A stretch of DNA of 64,000 nucleotides from Sporosarcina luteola (GTDB taxonomy: Bacteria > Bacillota > Bacilli > Bacillales_A > Planococcaceae), in assembly GCF_023715245.1 (NCBI RefSeq), contig NZ_JAMBNV010000002.1:433595-497594 (forward strand), in the 5' to 3' direction. A program made the position numbers and the translations under genes. Of the stretch, positions 16,337-25,090 are shown piece by piece (within the stretch, counting starts at the first letter, position 1; each line of letters starts with the position of its first letter). The notes under the pieces are model-generated. The model did no database searches, was not told the origin of the DNA, and saw only the letters and a list, made by a program, of their open reading frames with translations.

Positions 16337-17857
16337 TTATACGTTATTAATTGTTGGTGAAAACTTAACAAGTAATCCATACGCTATGAATGCTGTCACA
16401 AATCCGATTATCCAAGAGATATCGGAGATGCTTGAAAGTAATGGTATGAAATTACCACTTAGAGATACGACTACCCCTAAAATCGTTGCAATGTATGCAT
16501 TCTTGTTGACACCCTTATACTTACTGACCGCTGTCGGATCATTCGAATCGTAATATAGCTGGTTAAGATCAATCTCTTTTTTAGTTACGAAGAAAAACTG
16601 ATAGATCATAACACCAGTTACAGGACCTAAAATGGCGCCAACTCCGCTCAAGAAGGTATAAATGCTGTCAGGATTCTCCATCAATTTCCACGGCATGATC
16701 AAGAAACCGACGATACTTGCAATGAAGACTCCTCTTCGATAGTTGATCCATTTTGGGAAGAGCGCAGTTAATTGATATGCAGCTGGAGTGACATTTGCCG
16801 TTACATTCGAGTTAACAGTAATTAGCAATAAAATAAGCATTGCAAAGAATACTGCCGGTAAACTATCCCACTTATTAATTACGTTTAACACATCCCATTG
16901 TTCCATTCCATAATGAATAGAACTACCTATGAGGATGGAGATGCTTGTAAAAGCAAAAATGATGTAACCAATAATTAAACTCATTGACTGTCCAATCATT
17001 TGGTCCCTGTTTGAATTTGCATTTTGCGTGAAATCAGCAACGCTTGTTGCTGGAGCAGCCCAGAATGCCAATACGGCACTGATGATCAATATGTATGCAA
17101 AAAGAGGGTTGATGGATTGAGTCGGTCCTTCTATGGCGTAGTTTAGAATATTACTAAAACCGCCGCCAACAATTACTCCCCAAATTCCCATGGAGATAAA
17201 CAGAACATAGATGAAGACAGTTAACACTGTATTGAATTTATTTAAAAATCCACTCCCACTTATGCCAAGCCCTACATTCACCAGCCAAAAGATGATAAAA
17301 CATACTAGTCCTGGCATCCCGATTCCGAGGAAAGTAGCGTCACCGCCGATTCCCAGGAAGCCTGGCCATAATTTTCCGACGATAATAAGCAGGGCTTGTG
17401 ATCCGACAAAGGTTTGTAAACCGAACCAACCTATCGCAACTACGATACCACGTAAAAAGCCCGGTAGTTTAGCTCCAGCGTCTCCATATGTCGCCCGCAA
17501 ATGGAGTGCGAAGGGAATTCCGTATTTTGAACCTGCTTGTCCATTAAACGCCATAAATAGACCAGTTATAATGGCACCTAGTATTAATGCTATCATTATA
17601 TTCAGGGGTGCTATCCCTAAAACTAATAAACCGCCTACTGCAGCGTAGTTCGGGATATTATGTAAGTTCCCCATCCATAATGTAAAATAATTCAAGGGAC
17701 TCATGTTTCGTTTATCTTTTGTTTTCGGTAACAAGTCCTCATTCTCGTACCCTCTAGACTTGAATAAAGTAACATCGTCTTGCGTTACCTTTATTTCCTC
17801 TTGAGCAACCGCCCTCATGCCTTTTTGTTGTGTTGCCCCAATACCTAATTGACTCAT
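16337..17857 (-). CDS. NCS1-family nucleobase/hydantoin permease
   Basis: A 506-residue protein with about 12 membrane helices after a hydrophilic N-terminus of about 50 residues. LNYFTLWMGNLHNIPNYAAVGG, GIPFALHLRATYGDAGAKLPGF and the late WAAPATSVADFTQNANS are typical of nucleobase:cation symporter-1 (cytosine, hydantoin, allantoin, thiamine transport). RBS GGGAGGT precedes the ATG at 17857. It lies between an amidase and an oxidoreductase, so it most likely imports the cyclic N-compound the cluster degrades. Confidence 0.88.
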   Translation of the reverse strand: MSQLGIGATQQKGMRAVAQEEIKVTQDDVTLFKSRGYENEDLLPKTKDKRNMSPLNYFTLWMGNLHNIPNYAAVGGLLVLGIAPLNIMIALILGAIITGLFMAFNGQAGSKYGIPFALHLRATYGDAGAKLPGFLRGIVVAIGWFGLQTFVGSQALLIIVGKLWPGFLGIGGDATFLGIGMPGLVCFIIFWLVNVGLGISGSGFLNKFNTVLTVFIYVLFISMGIWGVIVGGGFSNILNYAIEGPTQSINPLFAYILIISAVLAFWAAPATSVADFTQNANSNRDQMIGQSMSLIIGYIIFAFTSISILIGSSIHYGMEQWDVLNVINKWDSLPAVFFAMLILLLITVNSNVTANVTPAAYQLTALFPKWINYRRGVFIASIVGFLIMPWKLMENPDSIYTFLSGVGAILGPVTGVMIYQFFFVTKKEIDLNQLYYDSNDPTAVSKYKGVNKNAYIATILGVVVSLSGNFIPLLSSISDISWIIGFVTAFIAYGLLVKFSPTINNV

Positions 17858-17921
17858 ATTGACCTAAACCTCCCAGAGGAATGATAATTACCTAGTTCTA
17901 TATCTTAAAAATCGAAAGGTT

Positions 17922-17943
17922 AAGCCGGATACTTTATCCGGCT
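17922..17943 (-). terminator. Small hairpin between permease and amidase genes
   Basis: Perfect arms AGCCGGATA and TATCCGGCT around a CTT loop. On the minus strand only a weak T-rich stretch follows, so it may be a processing or attenuation element inside the operon rather than a full stop. Confidence 0.4.
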
Positions 17944-17962
17944 CATCTTTCAGGTTTTCAAT

Positions 17963-19198
17963 TCAATTAGTATAACTATCAACTAAATCAGCGGCAGTCT
18001 GCGCTAGCTGTAAATCACAACCAGGAGCGCCAATTAACGAAATACCAAGTGGCACATCATGTTGTTTAACTAGTGGCAAAGTAATCTGTGGAGTACCGGA
18101 TAAAGGTGAAATACATAATAGGTTACTAGATTGGGCACGGACGGCATTTATTTCCTCTGTAGAGCTATTTCGTAAAGGCGCTACAGAAGCAGCCGTAGGT
18201 AAGCAAAGCAGTGCGCCATCTGTCAAAAGCTCATTCATTCTTTCAATAATAGGTTTCCTTTTAGTTAATGCCTCTTTATACTCGCTCAAGGTAATGGTAG
18301 ATGCCCAAGCTAAGCGTTCTTTTGGACCAGGTGAAAGATGCGGGCGATGTTTTCTTATCCAACCACCGTAGCTCTCCCAAACTTCATACCCCTGAATAAT
18401 TCTAAAAATCTCTGTCCATTCTTCTAAACCATTACGACTTAATCTGACGTGTTCAACTTGTTCATAATTTTGTTTTAAATGGGTAACAGCAGGCTGTAGT
18501 ACTTCTGCGACATCTTTGTTTATCGAATCAAAACAATCATCTGCGATAAGCAACTTATTAAATGGTACTTGTTTAGTATCTTGTCCTAATATTTCTTCAG
18601 AAACTCGTCTGAAAATATCTGTATTGCCGGCTACGTATCCTAGAACATCCATGCTCTCGCAATATGGCGCCTCTCCATCGTTCGCCACTCGTCCATAAGT
18701 GGGACGCATTCCTAAGATTCCCGTATAACTCGCAGGAACCCGAACAGATCCCAGGCAGTCGCTTCCAATGGCAAAATCGACTAAACCGCCTGCCGTAGCC
18801 ACTCCCGTTCCGCTCGAAGACCCTCCTGCAAAACGTCTAGGGTCATGAGGATTAAGTGGCGAACCGTAATTCCAGTTTTCACCGCTAATACTGTAACATA
18901 GCTCGTCACAGACCGTTTTCCCTACTAAATCGGCTCCAGCAGTTAATAATTTAGTTACAATGCTAGAAGTAAAATCATCTGGAGCATGCGTCCGCAGCCA
19001 TTCCGGATGTCCATTACTATAAGTACTTCCTAAAATCTTAAATACATCTTTTACCGCAAACACAAGGTCTTCAAGATTCCCTTCATCCGTTCCTTTAAGA
19101 GCGATGTGGTTTTCTCTAACAAACGCTTGCAGCGCATCATAAGGTGGAGTGTCAGAGACAGGTAGTCGGGAATTGTTTAACATAGTAGTTACAGTCAA
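17963..19198 (-). CDS. Amidase-signature family amidohydrolase
   Basis: The 411 residues carry the Ser-cisSer-Lys triad: Lys50 (FAVKDVF), Ser127 in GGSSSGTG and Ser151 in DCLGSVRVPAS. The 24-residue spacing between the serines matches the family. It hydrolyses a carboxamide and may release ammonia from the ring-opened product of the neighbouring amidohydrolase. It is shorter than GatA (about 480), so it is not part of the glutamyl-tRNA amidotransferase. It is 44 nt downstream of the amidohydrolase gene. The substrate is unknown. Confidence 0.88.
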   Translation of the reverse strand: MTVTTMLNNSRLPVSDTPPYDALQAFVRENHIALKGTDEGNLEDLVFAVKDVFKILGSTYSNGHPEWLRTHAPDDFTSSIVTKLLTAGADLVGKTVCDELCYSISGENWNYGSPLNPHDPRRFAGGSSSGTGVATAGGLVDFAIGSDCLGSVRVPASYTGILGMRPTYGRVANDGEAPYCESMDVLGYVAGNTDIFRRVSEEILGQDTKQVPFNKLLIADDCFDSINKDVAEVLQPAVTHLKQNYEQVEHVRLSRNGLEEWTEIFRIIQGYEVWESYGGWIRKHRPHLSPGPKERLAWASTITLSEYKEALTKRKPIIERMNELLTDGALLCLPTAASVAPLRNSSTEEINAVRAQSSNLLCISPLSGTPQITLPLVKQHDVPLGISLIGAPGCDLQLAQTAADLVDSYTN

Positions 19199-19242
19199 TA
19201 TTCTTCACCTTTCCGGATTAAAAATAATAGTTTCATACGTTA

Positions 19243-20508
19243 TTAATCTTCCATCAATACAGGTGCCAAATCTTGTGTCAATTCATTTTGGACGATGACC
19301 TTACCATTTTTAATGACATAACGAATTAGTGGCTGGTCATTCACTAAATTACTCAAATCATCACAGTCATAGATAACTACATCAGCATTTTTCCCAACTT
19401 CCAAACCGTACGTATCCGTAATTCCAATTGCTTTAGCTGCGTTATACGTTACCATATCTAAAACTGAACGACGCTGTGCCGCGGAGCCCATCTGTTGTGA
19501 AACTTGCAGTAAGTACCCAACGGCGATTAATTCAGCATTGCCAAATGGCGTAAAAGCATTTCGAATATTATTGGAGGAGTACGCCAGATTTACTCCCCGC
19601 TCCATCATTGCCAATACAGGCGCCATACCACGAGGAATGTTTTTTCTCTCTGCACGCCCAGTCATAAACATATCTGTAACAGGCAATGGAACTATTGATA
19701 CTTCCGCTTTGGCAATTTTATCAAAAATAGGCGCCGCAACTTCTGGATCAAGCGAACCTAATGTTGTTACATGTCCTATTGCCACTCTACCTTGATATCC
19801 TCGTTCAATTGTCATATCGCATATCAATTCGATACATGTATTTTGAGGATCATTCGCATCGGTACCGAAATCGGCATGCATATCAATCGGCAAGTTGTAT
19901 TTTTCCGCCAAGTCAAAAACGATTTCCAGTTGTTTTTTAGTATCTTCCATTGTCTTTTCACTATATGGACAACCCCCAACTACATCGGCTCCCATTTTGA
20001 TGGATTCTTCCATCATCTCCAGTACGCCTGGTGATTGAATGATGCCTTCTTGAGGGAATGCAACAATCTGCATATCTAGAACGTCTTTAAATTTCTCTTT
20101 TAAATCTAGAAGTACTTCTACCCCAAGCGTCTTTTCGAAGGGATCCACGTCAGGATGAGCTCTCATTATTGTAGTTCCGTTTAGCACCGACCACCGGATC
20201 ACTCGTTCAGCTCGTTCCTTCACATCTTCGTATGTGTATAATTTCTTTAGTTCAGCTGTATTCTTCAAAGCTTCCTCTAAAGTACCTGATAGATTCGGTT
20301 TACGTTCTTCCAGAAAAGCTTTATCGGGATGAATATGACTTTCAATGAGTGTGGGTAGTACCGCATTGCCTTTTGCATCAATCTCTTTTGAGTTATTGTC
20401 ATTTTGAATGTCAGCCGCTATTTTAACAATCTTACCATCAATAATTTTGATGTCTTTAAGAGCCTCGCCATCTTTGATATGTGCTTTTCGTATTAATAGA
20501 TTACCCAT
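19243..20508 (-). CDS. Cytosine-deaminase-like amidohydrolase (metal-dependent)
   Basis: A 421-residue TIM-barrel amidohydrolase. Metal-binding His58/His60 lie in ESHIHPDKAF, a further His in DMHADFG (about residue 208), another in AIGHVTTLG (about 240), and the YSSNNIRNAFTPFG segment replaces the usual Asp-containing loop. It resembles cytosine deaminase (CodA) and N-isopropylammelide hydrolase. HPDKAF instead of HLDT/HVDT suggests a substrate other than cytosine. A strong hairpin separates it from the upstream SDR gene. Confidence 0.82.
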   Translation of the reverse strand: MGNLLIRKAHIKDGEALKDIKIIDGKIVKIAADIQNDNNSKEIDAKGNAVLPTLIESHIHPDKAFLEERKPNLSGTLEEALKNTAELKKLYTYEDVKERAERVIRWSVLNGTTIMRAHPDVDPFEKTLGVEVLLDLKEKFKDVLDMQIVAFPQEGIIQSPGVLEMMEESIKMGADVVGGCPYSEKTMEDTKKQLEIVFDLAEKYNLPIDMHADFGTDANDPQNTCIELICDMTIERGYQGRVAIGHVTTLGSLDPEVAAPIFDKIAKAEVSIVPLPVTDMFMTGRAERKNIPRGMAPVLAMMERGVNLAYSSNNIRNAFTPFGNAELIAVGYLLQVSQQMGSAAQRRSVLDMVTYNAAKAIGITDTYGLEVGKNADVVIYDCDDLSNLVNDQPLIRYVIKNGKVIVQNELTQDLAPVLMED

Positions 20509-20561
20509 GTAAAAATGCCCCCTAAATCGTATTTATCCATAGGTCTTACAGTCTTAAACAA

Positions 20562-20597
20562 TTTTTAACGGGTTGACTAGTGTCAACCCGTTAAAAG
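20562..20597 (-). terminator. Terminator after the SDR gene
   Basis: Perfect 15-bp arms TTTTAACGGGTTGAC (20563-20577) and GTCAACCCGTTAAAA (20582-20596). Transcripts from the SDR gene probably stop here in part, which would lower expression of the downstream genes. Confidence 0.8.
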
Positions 20598-20611
20598 ATT
20601 TTCTTCCTTAC

Positions 20612-21367
20612 TTAGCCAATGGATTGACCACCATCAATTTTCATTTCAACACCGTTTATATGCTGAGCTTTGTCGCTTGCCAAAAAGGCAGAGAAAGCGG
20701 CAACTTCTTCAGGGCTTCCGACACGCCCAGAAGGAATAGAAGCTACTTGTCTGGCTGCTGCTGGATGTTCTTGCTCAATTGCGTATCGTACCATTGGCGT
20801 ATCGACTAGGCCCGGGCAAAGTGAAACAGCGCGAATGCCATCTTTAGCGTAACTGAATGTTAGCTGTTTCGTGTATCCGACAACCGCGTGCTTTGAAGTG
20901 ATATATGCCGCGTCTCCGACTCCTGCAATTGTTCCTCCAATTGAAGCAATATTTATGAAGGTCCCTTTCTTTTTCTCAAGCATGTAAGGTAAAAGTTCAT
21001 TCGTCAGTAGATAGACTCCTTTAACGTTAACAGCCATGATTCTATCCCATTCTTCTTCCGTAATATCGAGAGAAGCTTTGAAATCGGCCAAAATAGCCGC
21101 ATTATTAACACAAATATCTACTGTCCCAAACGCTTTTAGAGCCTCGTTGACCAATTTATGTACATCTTCTTTTTTAGAAACGTCAGCAATAACACTGAGT
21201 ACAGTACCTTTATTATCTTCAATTAATTTTGCTGTTTCAGCTAATCCAGTTTCATTCACATCAGTAATGACGATTTTTGCGCCTTCTTTTGCGTATTCAA
21301 TTGCTTGTGCTCTTCCTAGACCCGACGCAGCTCCTGTAATCAATGCAACTTTTTCTTCTAATAACAT
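20612..21367 (-). CDS. Short-chain dehydrogenase/reductase
   Basis: A 251-residue classical SDR with NAD(P)-binding TGAASGLG (residues 11-18), NNAA (88-91), Asn114, Ser142, Tyr155 and Lys159 (YITSK), and PGLVDTPM after the active site. The start at 21367 is chosen for RBS AGGAGGG; the upstream in-frame Met at 21403 has none. It is the first gene of the minus-strand catabolic cluster and lies 50 nt from a cre-like site. It probably oxidises or reduces a hydroxyl/keto group of the cluster's substrate. Confidence 0.9.
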   Translation of the reverse strand: MLLEEKVALITGAASGLGRAQAIEYAKEGAKIVITDVNETGLAETAKLIEDNKGTVLSVIADVSKKEDVHKLVNEALKAFGTVDICVNNAAILADFKASLDITEEEWDRIMAVNVKGVYLLTNELLPYMLEKKKGTFINIASIGGTIAGVGDAAYITSKHAVVGYTKQLTFSYAKDGIRAVSLCPGLVDTPMVRYAIEQEHPAAARQVASIPSGRVGSPEEVAAFSAFLASDKAQHINGVEMKIDGGQSIG

Positions 21368-21417
21368 AATAACCCTCCTAAATTTTAAGAAATTGCTATT
21401 CAATTAGATATAAAAAA

Positions 21418-21431
21418 GTGAAGCGTTTACA
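21418..21431 (-). promoter_or_regulatory. Candidate cre site upstream of the catabolic cluster
   Basis: On the minus strand TGTAAACGCTTCAC matches 12 of 14 positions of TGWAARCGYTWNCW. It lies 51 nt upstream of the SDR start, where it would overlap or follow the promoter. This would place the cluster under carbon catabolite repression. Not tested. Confidence 0.5.
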
Positions 21432-21618
21432 TTTATAATTGTAAGCCATTTCTGAAGTTATATCAAATAATCATTACTATAAATGGTATAATAAACCATA
21501 TTGTAGAATAATATATTTATTCTATGAAGTCAATCTTATCTTAAAGTCCAAGCACAAAATAACTAAATGCCATTAGCTTGGGTATAATGAAAGTATAGAA
21601 ACAGTAGGTGATGCTTAT

Positions 21619-22581
21619 ATGGTAGGAATGGGATATCGGACAATTAAGACTGCAATAGGTGCAGGACTAGCAATATGGATTGCAAGTCTATTCGATTTGG
21701 AATTTGCAACATTTGCGGCGATTATCGTTATTATGTGTATTGAGAAGACAAAAAAAAGAACTTTACATTCCATCCGGAAGAAGTTCTTTGCGTCTCTATT
21801 ATCTTTACTTCTTGGTTCCATTTGCTTTGAATTATTAGGATATCATCCAATAGTATTAACTTTATTTATCTTGTTTTTTGTCCCAGCCCTTATAAAATTA
21901 CGTATTCAGGAAGGTTTCGTCACAAGTATGGTTGTTATTTTACATATTTACACAGTGAAGGAAGCCAACTTGGAAAACTTATTGAATGAACTTTACGTTA
22001 TTTTCATTGGTATAGGAATCGCCTTGCTCGTGAATAGCATTATGCCAAGCTTTAAGAAAGAAATTGAAAACTATAAAACGGAAATTGAAACTAAATTCAG
22101 CGCTATTCTATACCAATTCTCTATTCTTTTAAAAAACGGTGAACAAAATTGGGACGGAAAAGAGTTAATCGAAGTCGAAGATGTCCTGAATCGGGCTAAA
22201 AACATTGCTATACAAGATGTAGAAAACCATCTATTACGAAAAGAAAACAAAGATTATTATTATCTCGAAATGCGGGAGGATCAACTGCAAATCTTAAAAC
22301 AGATGGTTGGCATTATAAGCATTGTTTCTTCATCAGAGTTAGACATCAAACAAAGAGGCATGCTCGCTGGCATTTTTCTTAACATCAGCCAACATGTAGA
22401 CTCGGGAGATACAACCATTGCATTAAAGCTATTAGAGGAATACGAACAATCCATACGGGAAACAGAATTGCCAAAGACCAGGGAAGAATTTGAAATCAGG
22501 GCAAATCTATTTTATCTAAACTTCGAGATCAAGAACTATTTAATTATTAAGAAAAACATTTTTGACAGAAGCAAACATTAA
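21619..22581 (+). CDS. Aromatic acid exporter family (DUF939/FUSC-like) membrane protein
   Basis: A 320-residue protein with an N-terminal half of five to six membrane helices (to about residue 140) and a C-terminal cytoplasmic helical domain, the layout of the ArAE_1/YqjA type. It starts at ATG 21619 behind RBS TAGGTGAT. It is transcribed divergently from the SDR-led cluster across 251 bp and may export a toxic intermediate, but nothing shows co-regulation. A convergent terminator separates it from rlmH. Confidence 0.8.
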   Translation: MVGMGYRTIKTAIGAGLAIWIASLFDLEFATFAAIIVIMCIEKTKKRTLHSIRKKFFASLLSLLLGSICFELLGYHPIVLTLFILFFVPALIKLRIQEGFVTSMVVILHIYTVKEANLENLLNELYVIFIGIGIALLVNSIMPSFKKEIENYKTEIETKFSAILYQFSILLKNGEQNWDGKELIEVEDVLNRAKNIAIQDVENHLLRKENKDYYYLEMREDQLQILKQMVGIISIVSSSELDIKQRGMLAGIFLNISQHVDSGDTTIALKLLEEYEQSIRETELPKTREEFEIRANLFYLNFEIKNYLIIKKNIFDRSKH

Positions 22582-22591
22582 CTCTGCAATG

Positions 22592-22645
22592 GCCATAGGT
22601 ACAGGTAATTCGGTTGTTTAAGCCAAGGAACCTGTACCAATGGCT
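22592..22645. terminator. Convergent terminator between the exporter gene and rlmH
   Basis: GCCATAGGTACAGGT (22592-22606) pairs with ACCTGTACCAATGGC (22630-22644) with one mismatch. The loop is long (23 nt), and moderate T- and A-rich tails lie on the two sides. Confidence 0.55.
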
Positions 22646-22666
22646 TTATAAATATCACTTCCTCAC

Positions 22667-23146
22667 TTACTTATGGTACGGTTCACCCTTGATAATCCTA
22701 AATCCCCGATACACCTGCTCCAACAACACCAATTTCATCAACTGATGCGGAAACGTCATCTTTGAGAACGACAATAACTCATCTGCCCGTTTCAATACAT
22801 CATTATGTAATCCGAGAGAGCCACCGATGACAAAGACAACTTTGCTTCGCCCGTACGTCATCAACGACTCCATCCCCGCAGCCAATTCTTCGCTCGTTTT
22901 CATTTTACCCTCAATCGCCAACGCAACCACGTATGCATCGGGGTTGATTTTCGCGAGAATTCGGTCGGCTTCTTTTTTCTTAACAATTTCCATGTCGGCT
23001 TCACTCAAAGACTCAGGGGCTTTTTCATCCGGTACTTCCACTAAATCAATTTTCGCATAAGCTCCGAGTCGTTTGGCATATTCGTCGATGCCCATTTTCA
23101 AATATTTTTCTTTTAGTTTGCCAACTGACACAATTGTAATATTCAC
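22667..23146 (-). CDS. rlmH: 23S rRNA (pseudouridine1915-N3)-methyltransferase
   Basis: A SPOUT-fold methyltransferase that modifies helix 69 of 23S rRNA. The knot region [18 protein letters not shown] and the C-terminal [20 protein letters not shown], then YHK, are diagnostic. With the GTG start at 23146 it has 159 residues, the size of the B. subtilis protein, and RBS AAAGGTGG lies 8 nt upstream; the in-frame GTG at 23158 is rejected because its RBS would overlap it. It was formerly called yydA. Its upstream region holds a DnaA-box cluster. Confidence 0.95.
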   Translation of the reverse strand: MNITIVSVGKLKEKYLKMGIDEYAKRLGAYAKIDLVEVPDEKAPESLSEADMEIVKKKEADRILAKINPDAYVVALAIEGKMKTSEELAAGMESLMTYGRSKVVFVIGGSLGLHNDVLKRADELLSFSKMTFPHQLMKLVLLEQVYRGFRIIKGEPYHK

Positions 23147-23225
23147 AGGGTTGTCCACCTTTGCTTAAATGTTATGCACAGAACTTATACACATATCCAC
23201 AGGAAAAACTACATATTGTGCCCGA

Positions 23226-23393
23226 TTACCTGTTCGCCACAATATACGTTGCGGGTGTGTCACAGTACTCGCATTTTGTGGATAACTTATTCACTTCATC
23301 GACTTTTTCCATGATCGGAAATGTCTCCTCTTGTGCAACAAGTACGTCCAATGCATGATTTATATGGGTTTCACAGCTATATATTTTCATCAT
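23226..23393 (-). CDS. CxxH/CxxC small metal-binding-type protein
   Basis: A protein of about 55 residues with CETH near its N-terminus and CEYC near residue 41, the pattern of the CxxH/CxxC protein family encoded near rlmH in Bacillales. The four ligands suggest a zinc site; the role is unknown. Two adjacent ATGs (23393 and 23390) are possible starts, preceded by AAAGAAG. It lies in conserved order between htrC and rlmH. Confidence 0.78.
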   Translation of the reverse strand: MMKIYSCETHINHALDVLVAQEETFPIMEKVDEVNKLSTKCEYCDTPATYIVANR

Positions 23394-23474
23394 CCACACT
23401 TCTTTCATCCATTATTTTTTACACAAACTTATTCACAATTTCAATTTCTTATCCACATGTCAATAACTTATTCA

Positions 23475-23516
23475 GAAAAACAGGCAGTATAGCTGATGTT
23501 CTGCTATGCTGCCTGT
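23475..23516 (-). terminator. Terminator after htrC
   Basis: AACAGGCAGCATAGC pairs with GCTATACTGCCTGTT on the minus strand with one mismatch, and a T5 run follows. It separates htrC from the CxxH/CxxC gene and lies within the DnaA-box cluster. Confidence 0.78.
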
Positions 23517-23595
23517 TGTGGATAAGTATTTATTACATCCTTGTAAAAAGTGTAACACTCTGTTCGGTTTTTCGCCCGCTTTTATGCTAAATTCC

Positions 23596-24858
23596 TCAGA
23601 ATGTATTGCCGTCTTTCAGTTCCATTTCAATATCAATGGGTTCTCCATCGCGATACACTTTCATTTTCATCATGTCCCCGACCTTTTTGTCATTGTATAG
23701 ATGCTTGCGCAAGCCAACCATGTCCGAAATTTTCTTACCGTCCATTTCCACAATGACATCATACTTCTGTACGCCTGCTGCTTCCGCCGGTGTGTTGCGA
23801 AATACTTGGGTGACGATGACTCCCCCAGCTATCTCCTCCGGCAGTTTCAACACTCCTCTTCGTTCCGATGAAGGGACATCCTCCAGATTAAAGAGACTGA
23901 CGCCCATTGTCGGCCGCTGAACCGTGCCGGTCGTTTCAAGGTCTTTAATGATCGGTACTGCAATATTGATTGGAATAGCAAGACCGATCCCTTCCACAGT
24001 CGACTCCGAAATTTTCATCGAGTTGATGCCGACCAATTGTCCCGCCATATTGATGAGCGCTCCACCTGAATTTCCCGGGTTGATGGCAGCGTCTGTTTGC
24101 AGGACGTCCGCCTGCCAATCGACCGTCCCATTCTGATCGAAATCCATCGGTATCGATCGGTCCTTCCCAGAGACAATCCCCATTGTTACGGAACCTGCAA
24201 AGCCAAGGCCGAGCGGGTTACCGATTGCAATGACCGTCTCTCCGCGCTTTAAAGCATCCGAATCACCAAATTCGATGACTGTTTTAACATGGGCTGCATC
24301 GATTTCCACGACGGCCAAATCAGTCCACATATCACTGCCGACAAGTCTTCCGTCAGCCTTCGTTCCGTCATCGAACGTGATTTCCAACTCCTCAGCGTTT
24401 TCGACGACGTGATGATTAGTGACGATATACGCCTTGTCGCCTTCTTTCTTATAGATGACTCCCGATCCGCTGCCTTCCCTCGTCGTTTCCTTCGCCGACC
24501 AAAAGTCACGCACTGTTTGAAGATTGGTGATGCCGACAACCGTATCTGCGACTTCCGATACTACATCAGTAACATCCGTATTAATATCGATGGAGACTCT
24601 CTCGCTCGTCAGGTTGTTTTCACCAGTCGTCTCGCTGCCGACTTGTGGAGTCACTTTCTCCTTGTCGAAAGTGGAATTCATGAGGAACCAGACGATGAGC
24701 CCTCCGAGAATTGCTCCAAAGAGGGCTGTTAAAAAGCCGCCACGACGTTTCGATTTGACTGGTCTTTCGCTGTATCTTGGCGGTTCTTCATGCCTTTCTG
24801 TTTCTTGAATGACCGGCTTTTCTTCTCCATTGCCGGGTCTTTGATTGAATTCGTCCAT
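23596..24858 (-). CDS. htrC: HtrA-type membrane serine protease
   Basis: A 420-residue S1C protease for misfolded surface or secreted proteins. It has a cytoplasmic Pro/Glu/Arg-rich N-terminus (1-40), one membrane helix (about 42-60), then a trypsin-like domain with His150 (TNHHVV), Asp180 (WTDLAVVEID) and Ser264 (NPGNSGGAL), and one PDZ domain (about 320-415, TPAEAAGVQKYDVIVEMDG). Position next to walJ identifies it as HtrC (YycK/YyxA) rather than HtrA or HtrB. It is 232 nt downstream of walJ with a terminator between, so it is transcribed separately. Confidence 0.93.
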   Translation of the reverse strand: MDEFNQRPGNGEEKPVIQETERHEEPPRYSERPVKSKRRGGFLTALFGAILGGLIVWFLMNSTFDKEKVTPQVGSETTGENNLTSERVSIDINTDVTDVVSEVADTVVGITNLQTVRDFWSAKETTREGSGSGVIYKKEGDKAYIVTNHHVVENAEELEITFDDGTKADGRLVGSDMWTDLAVVEIDAAHVKTVIEFGDSDALKRGETVIAIGNPLGLGFAGSVTMGIVSGKDRSIPMDFDQNGTVDWQADVLQTDAAINPGNSGGALINMAGQLVGINSMKISESTVEGIGLAIPINIAVPIIKDLETTGTVQRPTMGVSLFNLEDVPSSERRGVLKLPEEIAGGVIVTQVFRNTPAEAAGVQKYDVIVEMDGKKISDMVGLRKHLYNDKKVGDMMKMKVYRDGEPIDIEMELKDGNTF

Positions 24859-24956
24859 TCTCCTCTCCCTCTCTGTAGACAGTTACACTCACTTTACCCC
24901 ATTCGGGTTAATAAGAATCAAGTCATTGTTTAACTTTTAGTTGGTTTATCGGTTAG

Positions 24957-25019
24957 CTTGGGCGTTGGTGCCGTCTCTATGAGCGCGAAAGCCGTTTCTT
25001 TGAGCGCTGAGTAGCTACA
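24957..25019 (+). repeat. Phased 21-bp repeat, three units (htrC-walJ gap)
   Basis: Units begin at 24957, 24978 and 24999, exactly 21 bp apart. Two share TnTGAGCGC, and the first two also share GCCGTyTC; the first unit is degenerate (CTTGGGCGT). Similar in plan to the arrays at 37361 and 50580. Confidence 0.55.
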
Positions 25020-25052
25020 GGCGGGGCAAGGCACATACCGTTCTCGCCAATC

Positions 25053-25083
25053 AAAAAGCCTCACCCGAAGGCAAGGCTTTTCG
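25053..25083 (-). terminator. Terminator at the end of the wal operon
   Basis: On the minus strand GAAAAGCCTTGCC leads to a hairpin with AAGCCT/AGGCTT arms followed by T5. It comes 8 nt after the walJ stop. Confidence 0.8.
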
Positions 25084-25090
25084 ATCTTTA

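Larger units (their letters stand above)
23172..23525. promoter_or_regulatory. DnaA-box cluster upstream of rlmH
   Basis: Three perfect boxes (TTATCCACA or its complement) lie at 23277-23285, 23449-23457 and 23517-23525. Five one-mismatch boxes lie at 23172, 23185, 23193, 23390 and 23429. B. subtilis has a DnaA-binding cluster at the same locus (yydA), which helps to titrate DnaA. One perfect box falls inside the CxxH/CxxC gene. Confidence 0.75.
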
